Positions 15,281-20,458 of a DNA stretch of 20,458 nt are shown one piece after another. Source of the stretch: Peptococcaceae bacterium (GTDB lineage Bacteria; Bacillota; Desulfitobacteriia; Desulfitobacteriales; Syntrophobotulaceae); assembly GCA_012523535.1 (NCBI GenBank), contig JAAYII010000291.1, positions 1-20,458 of the forward strand, read 5' to 3'. Position numbers and translations under genes: made by a program. Numbering within the stretch: position 1 is the first letter of the stretch; each line of letters opens with the position of its first letter. The notes beneath the pieces are model-generated. The model was not told the DNA's origin. It was given only the letters and a program-made list of their open reading frames with translations, and ran no database searches.

Positions 15281-15838
15281 TTAAGCCCTCGAAACGTAGG
15301 TTCCAGTTCGAGTGTCAATTATTAATACATCGCCCACGTTGACAAAGAATGGCACTTGCACTGTCGCTCCGGTCTCAACAACAGCTGCTTTTGAACCACC
15401 CGTAGCCGTGTCTCCTCTAACTCCGGGTTCTGTCTCAATAACTTTTAGTTCTACAGTATTGGGGAGATCAACCCCGATTACTTCATTGTTGTAAAACAGT
15501 ACCGCCAGCTCCATATTTTCTTTCAGCCATTTGACATTATCACCTATCTGAGCTTCATTCAACGTGAACTGTTCATAACTTTCATTATCCATAACCACAA
15601 ATTGGTCACCGTCTTTATAAAGATACTGCATTTCCCGTCGATCTAATCTAGCCTTGGCAACTTTTTCCCCGGCATTAAATTTTCTTTCAATCACAGCGCC
15701 TGTTCTTAAATTTTTAATTTTAGTACGGACAAAAGCAGAACCTTTACCAGGCTTTACATGCTGAAACTCAACCACCTGATAAATATCGCCGTCAACTTCA
15801 AATGTCAGTCCGGTTTTAAAATCATTTGAAGAAATCAT
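15281..15838 (-). CDS. efp: Translation elongation factor P
   Basis: This 185-residue protein has the standard EF-P length and three beta-barrel domains. It binds ribosomes stalled at proline runs and helps the peptide bond form. The N-terminal KOW-like domain carries Lys32 in the PGKG loop, the residue that is modified or acts directly at the peptidyl-transferase centre. The C-terminus GDVLIIDTRTGTYVSRA is typical. AGGAGG lies 8 bases before the ATG. It follows the Xaa-Pro peptidase, as in many Firmicutes, and has its own candidate promoter at 15914-15943. Confidence 0.97.
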   Translation of the reverse strand: MISSNDFKTGLTFEVDGDIYQVVEFQHVKPGKGSAFVRTKIKNLRTGAVIERKFNAGEKVAKARLDRREMQYLYKDGDQFVVMDNESYEQFTLNEAQIGDNVKWLKENMELAVLFYNNEVIGVDLPNTVELKVIETEPGVRGDTATGGSKAAVVETGATVQVPFFVNVGDVLIIDTRTGTYVSRA

Positions 15839-15913
15839 AATGGTGGTCCTCCTGTTTTTAGATTAATGTTTAGTAGATAAATAAATAAAATAAAAATAAC
15901 ATTTTATAAACTA

Positions 15914-15943
15914 ATTATATTTGTTTTAGACTTAAGAATACAA
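15914..15943 (-). promoter_or_regulatory. Candidate sigma-A-type promoter of efp
   Basis: On the minus strand TTGTAT (15943-15938) and TATAAT (15919-15914) are 18 bases apart, in the AT-rich 158-base gap before efp. The -10 is perfect and the -35 is moderate; the AT-rich setting makes chance matches easier. Confidence 0.45.
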
Positions 15944-15996
15944 ATAGAGTTTAAAATAAAAATTTAAAATAAAACCATTCTAATAATTGCTATTCT

Positions 15997-17058
15997 CTAA
16001 TCAATAATAATGAACTGCTTTGAAGCTTGTGTCAAGACTTCCGCACCCGTATTTGTCACCAGGACAACATCTTCTATTCTTACTCCTCCCCATCCCGGCA
16101 AGTAAATACCGGGTTCTATAGTTACAACCATCCCTGGCTGCAACACTTTTTCTTCTCTAGGGTTTAAACTGGGAGGTTCATGAATTTCCAAACCAAGGGA
16201 ATGCCCCAACCCGTGCCCGAAATATTCCCCATATCCTGCTTTTGTAATAAGCTCTCTTGCAACGGCATCCACTTCCCTACCCGTAAGACCGGGTTTGACA
16301 ACCTCAATGGCGGCTAATTGCGCTTGCAACACAATATCATAAACCTCTCGATGGTTGGCTTCGGGCTTACCAATAAAGACAGTCCTGGTAAAATCGGAAC
16401 AATATCGTTGATATTTAGCCCCAAAATCCAAAGTAACGAAATCACCTTTTTCAATCTGTTTGGCTGTAGCCACTCCATGAGGCAGAGCGGCCCTATGGCC
16501 TGAGGCCACTATATAATCAAAAGATTTTCCGCTGGCTCCCAGTTTTCTCAAACTATACTCCAGTTTAAGACTTATTTCCTCCTCCCTTACCCCGAGTTTA
16601 AGATCAGGTAAAATCAAGTCAAAAGCCTGATCCGTAATTTTTATTGCTTGTTTAATAATTTCAATCTCCTGCTCATCTTTTACCTGGCGCATCTCCTGCA
16701 AAATAGTAGAAGCTTCTTTAAAAACCTTTCCGGACAAGCTCTTCTCTAATTGGCGGTATTGGGCTAGGGTAACTGCTTGCTCCTCTACACCAATGGTTGT
16801 AATCCCTTCAGCCAAACTGTCCATTGTCTGATATGTATCTTTATCGGTCTTGATAATCTCAAAATCCGGCGCTTCCAGCTTGGCCTGCTCCACATACCGG
16901 AAATCCGTAAGCAAATAACTTTTGCTCTGGGTAATAAACAACAGGGCGTTAGTTCCGGTAAAACCGCTTAGATAATAAATATTGGGGGAGGAGCTAACAA
17001 TTATCCCCTCTATTGCCCGCTCGGCCATTTGTTGCCGTAATCTATTTATCCTCAACAT
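15997..17058 (-). CDS. M24-family Xaa-Pro aminopeptidase/dipeptidase
   Basis: This 353-residue cytoplasmic metallopeptidase removes residues next to proline. The N-terminal creatinase-like domain holds SSSPNIYYLSGFTG. The pita-bread domain holds the dinuclear metal ligands Asp211 (LDFGA), Asp222 (SDFTRT), His286 (GHGLGH), Glu315 (IEPGIY) and Glu329 (RIEDV), all present. The frame is open to 17103, but the ATG at 17058 gives the family-typical N-terminus and has AAGGGA upstream. It overlaps the aroQ end by 17 bases, showing coupled translation. It is the neighbour of efp in the usual aroQ-pepP-efp order (B. subtilis YqhT). Confidence 0.93.
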   Translation of the reverse strand: MLRINRLRQQMAERAIEGIIVSSSPNIYYLSGFTGTNALLFITQSKSYLLTDFRYVEQAKLEAPDFEIIKTDKDTYQTMDSLAEGITTIGVEEQAVTLAQYRQLEKSLSGKVFKEASTILQEMRQVKDEQEIEIIKQAIKITDQAFDLILPDLKLGVREEEISLKLEYSLRKLGASGKSFDYIVASGHRAALPHGVATAKQIEKGDFVTLDFGAKYQRYCSDFTRTVFIGKPEANHREVYDIVLQAQLAAIEVVKPGLTGREVDAVARELITKAGYGEYFGHGLGHSLGLEIHEPPSLNPREEKVLQPGMVVTIEPGIYLPGWGGVRIEDVVLVTNTGAEVLTQASKQFIIID

Positions 17059-17512
17059 GTGCAATCCCTTCATGGCAGCGATATTTTTGGAACTCCAAAG
17101 CATAAGCCACAGCCAACAAATAGCTGTCGGTACCTAAACCGCTTATTTGCCCCAGACAAGCTCCGGCTATAACGGAATGGGCCCTAAAACTCTCTCTGGC
17201 ATAAATATTGGAGATATGCACTTCAATAGCAGGTACCTGAACTCCCTTAATCGCATCGTACAGAGCATAGCTGGTATGGGTCCAAGCCCCGGGATTAATA
17301 ATAAGAAAATCGCTCGGTTTTAGTTGGGTAATCCAATCAACCATCTCGCCCTCATGATTCGTTTGGCGGCATTCAATGGGGATGCCGTTTTCTTCACCCA
17401 TAGCCATTATGCGCGCATTGAGTTCAGCCAAACTCTGAGTGCCATAGATATCAGGTTCTCTTAAGCCCAAAAGATGGAGATTTACCCCATGAAAAACAAA
17501 TATTTTTCCCAT
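17042..17512 (-). CDS. aroQ: Type II 3-dehydroquinate dehydratase
   Basis: This 156-residue enzyme of the shikimate pathway converts 3-dehydroquinate to 3-dehydroshikimate and normally forms a dodecamer. Active-site residues match the family: Arg18 and Tyr23 in REPDIYG, Asn73 in NPGAWTHTS, His99 in EVHISN and Arg106 in ARESFR. The first motif reads HGVNLHLLG instead of the more usual NGPNLNLLG, a mild variation. AAGGAG lies 6 bases before the ATG. No other aromatic biosynthesis gene is in the window; its place beside the pepP-efp pair is conserved in Firmicutes. Confidence 0.95.
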   Translation of the reverse strand: MGKIFVFHGVNLHLLGLREPDIYGTQSLAELNARIMAMGEENGIPIECRQTNHEGEMVDWITQLKPSDFLIINPGAWTHTSYALYDAIKGVQVPAIEVHISNIYARESFRAHSVIAGACLGQISGLGTDSYLLAVAYALEFQKYRCHEGIAHVEDK

Positions 17513-17611
17513 AGACTTCTCCTTAACCGCAATAATAATTAAACATTTTTAACTATTTTATCCTATCACAATTTTTTGTCCTCTCACAAGAGGATAGTAT
17601 CCGGCAAAACT

Positions 17612-18091
17612 TTAGTATTTGATATTATCATTTTCCCCGGGTTTAAAATTATTATTGGCGGCCGTTTCAATTTTTACCGAACTTTCTCCATGAAATCGAG
17701 GCGAGTTAACAATATTGATATTGCTCAGCATAATAGTAGTCTCCACCACACCCCTTTCCGGGTACTCAACTTTCCTAATTTCAGTCCGGGGCAGAATGAG
17801 ATGAACCTCATGGGGAATCGAAGCTTCACCGACTCTTATAACCTTAAACTTTATACCTTCAACTTCTACCAGCACATCATCGCATCGGCCGCTGCAACCT
17901 TTACCCACGATTTCGGCGCAAGTTCCTGTCGCCGATTGTTTTGCGTTCCCGGGGACATTGATTACTTGGCCTATTTGCAGATTATTTGGATTAAGCCCCG
18001 GATTACATTCTACAAAATCTTGACAGCAGCAACCAAATTGCTGGGCTAAACGGAAAAAGCTGTCTCCAGCTCTAATAACATACTGCTTCAA
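17612..18091 (-). CDS. LysM-domain protein, cysteine-rich, C-terminal domain unrecognised
   Basis: The protein has 159 residues from the preferred TTG. A LysM domain fills about residues 3-49 (YVIRAGDSFFRLAQQFG ... LQIGQVINVPG) and would bind peptidoglycan or related glycans. There is no signal peptide. Two cysteine groups stand out: CCC after the first LysM helix and C-x8-C-x3-C around residues 58-71. The C-terminal 90 residues are beta-rich by appearance and not recognised. The frame also allows GTG at 18103, but GGGTGGGA is spaced properly for TTG 18091. It lies between the pilus genes and aroQ. Some spore-coat proteins carry such a cytosolic LysM; that role is only a possibility. Confidence 0.7.
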   Translation of the reverse strand: MKQYVIRAGDSFFRLAQQFGCCCQDFVECNPGLNPNNLQIGQVINVPGNAKQSATGTCAEIVGKGCSGRCDDVLVEVEGIKFKVIRVGEASIPHEVHLILPRTEIRKVEYPERGVVETTIMLSNINIVNSPRFHGESSVKIETAANNNFKPGENDNIKY

Positions 18092-18108
18092 GAATAATCC
18101 CACCCTTC

Positions 18109-18127
18109 TGTTCCAGATTATGGAACA
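18109..18127 (-). promoter_or_regulatory. Perfect hairpin in the LysM gene leader
   Basis: Arms TGTTCCA and TGGAACA (7 bp, no mismatch) enclose five bases immediately upstream of the LysM ribosome site. There is no T-run after it on the minus strand, so it is not a terminator. It could be an operator or an mRNA stabiliser. Confidence 0.4.
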
Positions 18128-18144
18128 AAAGTTTGTCCGGTTAC

Positions 18145-18173
18145 ATTATAGACTTGTCACAAGTGAAGTTTAA
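18145..18173 (-). promoter_or_regulatory. Candidate promoter for lysM-aroQ-pepP with a dyad in the spacer
   Basis: On the minus strand a perfect TATAAT (18150-18145) has a weak TTAAAC 17 bases upstream (18173-18168), overlapping the pilO stop. The spacer holds the inverted repeat ACTTG/CAAGT (18152-18164), where a regulator could sit. Confidence 0.35.
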
Positions 18174-18694
18174 TCCTGATAAACCGGTAGTTGAAACAGG
18201 ATGTCCGCTCTTTGTGCATCCATATCTATTTCTTGTATAGCAAGGGGGTACATATTATTAAGGCCAATATCTAATAAAACTTGCAGAATCATTGCCTGTT
18301 CCCCACTGACCTTCACTTTCAAGCCCAAAGATTGATAAGGATTTGAATTAGACGACAATTGATCAATGTTTGCCCCGGTAATTGTTATCTCATTAACCTC
18401 CAAAGCATAAGCCTGGAACACTTGTTCCACATAGTCAATAGCCTCCGGTAACCTGGAGACGGTTAAAGCGATTGTCCCTGTATTTCGCGGTTCTGCTTGG
18501 TTATCCTTCAGTTTTTGCTCCCAAGTGGCTTTCAAGGCCAAACTGTCTTTAATATTTGCATTGATTGAATTTAAAATGATAACCACAGCAATTCCTGAAA
18601 GCAAACCAATTCCTATTCCCAACCTTTGCCAAGGGTTTAAATGGTTTGATAATAACTCCATTTGTTTCTTTAAGCCCCCAAAATCAATCCGCAA
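18170..18694 (-). CDS. PilO-like type IV pilus assembly protein
   Basis: This 174-residue bitopic protein has a short cytoplasmic N-terminus, one membrane helix at about residues 23-43, a charged coiled-coil stretch and a ferredoxin-like domain (SLGLKVKVSG ... LPLAIQEIDMDA pattern). PilO partners PilN and PilM in the inner-membrane alignment complex of type IV pili. The start is TTG with AAAGGTGA 7 bases before it. It directly follows the PilM/PilN-like gene by 21 bases. Identity rests on layout and neighbours as much as on motifs. Confidence 0.72.
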   Translation of the reverse strand: MRIDFGGLKKQMELLSNHLNPWQRLGIGIGLLSGIAVVIILNSINANIKDSLALKATWEQKLKDNQAEPRNTGTIALTVSRLPEAIDYVEQVFQAYALEVNEITITGANIDQLSSNSNPYQSLGLKVKVSGEQAMILQVLLDIGLNNMYPLAIQEIDMDAQRADILFQLPVYQD

Positions 18695-18715
18695 CTGATT
18701 TTCACCTTTCCTTGA

Positions 18716-19870
18716 TTATTTCTGAATGTTTAAAGTAAAAGTGATTATTTCTCTTTGTCGATGGTATTTTACCAATACCGGTTGTTTCCATCCCTCGAGA
18801 ACAAATATGTTCATTAGCTGCATGATTTCATTGTTATGACCGCATTCGCCGGCAACGGTCAACTTACCTTTCTGATAGTTCCAACTGGTTAAAACCAAGC
18901 TGCCGTTTATTTTGCTGATGTCTCCCAAAGCTTTATTTATTTGCTGCAAATCTTTAAGCGAAGTCTGATTAATTTCCTGCCACTCCTCCCCGACAGCATA
19001 TATATTATTCTCTGTCTGTCGGGAAGAGGTTTCCACCAAGCTTGCAATATCCTCTTGAATCTTTTGGTAAGTTGAATTTTGGGTATATAAAACCTTGCCT
19101 CCTGCAGTCAGCAGCAGAATTAAACAAATTACGGCGCCAAAAACGGCTTTTTTAAATTTAGTATGATTATTTTCCTCCAAAAAGTTATAGTTATTTTGGG
19201 CCCGAACTCGTTGTCTGGCTCCAAGAAGGGCATAGGTCTCAAATTGGGCGGATGGAGGCATAAAAGTCTTGACTTGGCCGATAAGTCCAAAATTTTTTAA
19301 CCAATCCACCGCTTTTTCAGATTCGAGACTCCCGTCGGTCAGCAGAAAATCCACAGCCGCCCCCAAATCCTGAGGGCCAAAAAAGATATTTGAAGCGGAG
19401 TTTTTTCCCGCTCCAATACGGATATCCCTTATTATGAGCGGTACTGTACCTTTAAAAACAATTAACTCCGCTTCATAAAGATTGGCTTTACGCAGGCAGA
19501 GCAAAATTGACGAATCCGGTGGACAAAGGTATTCAGCCAAAGCCCAGGCCGAGTACTCAATGCCTTTCAAAATATAACCTGCTTTATCAAAACATTGGGC
19601 ATAAAGCCTTACGATATCCCTGCGGATAGCGGTGACCTGTATGCGCAGATCCTGCCTTTCTCTTTCTTCTATCACCCGATACTTAAAGATCAATTCTTTC
19701 ATCAAATAAGGGAATTCATGTTTTAAACAATACTCGACCGCCGAATCCCGATCCCTTTTGTGAATCCATGGAAGTATATATTCCCTGATTAAACCTTTTT
19801 CAAAAGGCAACAAGACAAAAGCCGCTAATTTTTGATTACCGACCGACTTTTGTCGATAATCTCTCAGCAC
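18716..19870 (-). CDS. PilM/PilN-like (GspL-like) pilus assembly protein, main part downstream of an in-frame stop
   Basis: These 384 residues can be read from GTG 19870. The first about 210 look like the rest of a PilM/GspL actin-like cytoplasmic domain. Then come a basic stretch, one membrane helix at 241-260 (AVFGAVICLILLLTAGGKVL), a coiled-coil and a PilN/GspL-like periplasmic domain. It lacks the beginning of the actin-like domain, which is encoded just upstream in the same frame (19874-20062) and cut off by one TAA. The GTG stands only one codon after that TAA, so reinitiation could make this product, but AGG upstream is a poor ribosome site. Either this is a recent nonsense mutation, a sequencing error, or a gene expressed in two parts. 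Confidence 0.65.
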   Translation of the reverse strand: MLRDYRQKSVGNQKLAAFVLLPFEKGLIREYILPWIHKRDRDSAVEYCLKHEFPYLMKELIFKYRVIEERERQDLRIQVTAIRRDIVRLYAQCFDKAGYILKGIEYSAWALAEYLCPPDSSILLCLRKANLYEAELIVFKGTVPLIIRDIRIGAGKNSASNIFFGPQDLGAAVDFLLTDGSLESEKAVDWLKNFGLIGQVKTFMPPSAQFETYALLGARQRVRAQNNYNFLEENNHTKFKKAVFGAVICLILLLTAGGKVLYTQNSTYQKIQEDIASLVETSSRQTENNIYAVGEEWQEINQTSLKDLQQINKALGDISKINGSLVLTSWNYQKGKLTVAGECGHNNEIMQLMNIFVLEGWKQPVLVKYHRQREIITFTLNIQK

Positions 19871-19873
19871 TTG

Positions 19874-20062
19874 TTACAACCTGGTAAGACTGGCTTGAGA
19901 CATGCCGGAATAAGTATCCCATGCTGATTGATTATCTTCCGTCACAAAAGGAATGCTCTGAAAAGAGAGCCCGGCTGATTTACTGCCCAAGTTTCGCTGC
20001 TGTTTTAAGAATCTGATTTCATAAGCGGTAATCTCTACAAATAACAAAAACCTTTTGCTCAT
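19874..20062 (-). pseudogene. N-terminal fragment of the PilM/GspL-like pilus gene, ended by TAA
   Basis: These 62 residues begin SKRFLLFVEITAYEIRFLK, the first strands of an actin-like PilM-type domain, and end at a TAA (19876-19874). The frame continues unchanged after the stop through CAA into the 18716-19870 reading frame. Together the two make one protein of about 448 residues with a normal PilM-PilN/GspL layout. The single stop, with no frameshift and no scar, points to one base change (for example from TTA or CAA). It starts 29 bases after the prepilin peptidase stop. Confidence 0.6.
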
Positions 20063-20091
20063 TTGTGATTCCCACTGTTCTCTTATCGGAA

Positions 20092-20458
20092 TTAATAGTT
20101 TAATAAAGCCAATAACTTATCCTGGAAAAGAAGCACAATATATGTACCGGTTGCTAAAAAAGGACCAAAGGGCAATGGGTTTTTGATACTTTTCTTCGCT
20201 ATGAAGAGCCATAAGCCGCCGCAAAGTACACCCAACAGGCAAGCCCAAAAAATAGCGGCCAAAATCTGCGGCGCTCCCAAATACAATCCCAAGGCCGCCA
20301 CAAATTTTACATCACCCAGACCCATGCCTTGTGGATAAAAGTAGGCAATAAGGAAAAAAATCAATCCGGCAATAAAAGCTCCCAATAAACTTTGTCCTAT
20401 TGCCGGCATTCCGGTAAAAACACTATTGATTAAACCCACGACGGCAACAAGGATGACC
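20092..20458 (-). CDS. Prepilin peptidase (PilD/GspO family), C-terminal part
   Basis: The gene is open to the window edge, so its start lies beyond 20458; about 121 residues are visible. This is the membrane-embedded aspartyl protease part of A24 prepilin peptidases, with the catalytic GMGLGDVKF motif and about three hydrophobic helices after it. PFGPFLATG near the end is typical. It cleaves the leader of type IV prepilins (and in full-length forms methylates the new N-terminus). The methylase half, if present, is outside the window. Its place before the PilM/N/O genes supports a pilus operon. Confidence 0.9.
   Translation of the reverse strand, partial: VILVAVVGLINSVFTGMPAIGQSLLGAFIAGLIFFLIAYFYPQGMGLGDVKFVAALGLYLGAPQILAAIFWACLLGVLCGGLWLFIAKKSIKNPLPFGPFLATGTYIVLLFQDKLLALLNY

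Noticed and set aside
17580..17605. TCCTCT/AGAGGA hairpin between the LysM gene and aroQ as a terminator
   Set aside because: On the minus strand it is followed by CAAAAAATTG rather than a T-run, so it does not fit a rho-independent terminator.
17576..18049. A 157-codon open frame on the + strand
   Set aside because: It is the antisense shadow of the LysM gene, has no ribosome site or family pattern, and the minus-strand reading has a clear LysM domain.
19874..19876. Recoded stop codon in the pilus gene, like that in selD
   Set aside because: The codon is TAA, which is not used for selenocysteine (TGA) or pyrrolysine (TAG).

Overview
The window looks like chromosome from an anaerobic, endospore-forming member of the Firmicutes, most likely a Clostridia of the Peptococcaceae type. 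The evidence is a nearly complete spoIIIA sporulation operon, an NfnAB-type electron-bifurcating transhydrogenase, a selenium-utilisation cassette, type IV pilus genes and moderately AT-rich DNA. The species cannot be named from this sequence. Every gene except one lies on the minus strand, so transcription runs from high to low coordinates.

Right end (20458 to 15281): a prepilin peptidase cut by the window edge, a PilM/PilN-like (GspL-like) pilus assembly gene split by one in-frame TAA, a PilO-like gene, a LysM protein, aroQ, an M24 Xaa-Pro peptidase and efp. The efp gene ends at a strong UUCG-loop terminator.

Centre (15156 to 10001): a selenium module. It holds a selenium-associated LysR regulator, a cysteine desulfurase/selenocysteine lyase-like gene (13018-14169, the only + strand gene) and a divergent minus-strand operon yedE, yedF-like (TusA domain only), DUF3343 Se/S carrier-like and selD, closed by a terminator. 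The selD gene is itself a selenoprotein gene. Its catalytic position 17 is an in-frame UGA, followed by a hairpin with a GGUCU loop that fits a bacterial SECIS element. A standard gene caller would start it about 29 codons too late and lose the active site. The likely flow is: YedE imports a Se/S species, Csd, YedF and DUF3343 mobilise and carry it, SelD makes selenophosphate, and the LysR protein regulates.

Next (9934 to 5376): spoIIIAA, AB, AC, AD, AE, AF and AG behind a candidate sigma-E promoter. spoIIIAH is absent from its usual place. Then (5293 to 2621) come asp23, amaP, a DUF2273 gene, nusB and a TsaD/Kae1 paralog behind a sigma-A-type promoter. The left end (2410 to 178) carries nfnA and nfnB with their own promoter, a Rex-like site in the leader and a terminator at 56-94.

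In B. subtilis and many relatives the order is aroQ-pepP-efp-(yqhV)-spoIIIAA...AH-accB-accC-asp23-nusB. Here the selenium module sits between efp and spoIIIAA, and spoIIIAH, accB and accC are missing between spoIIIAG and asp23. No tRNA, rRNA, CRISPR array, insertion sequence or phage gene was seen. The longest stretch without a gene is 12735-13017 (283 bases).
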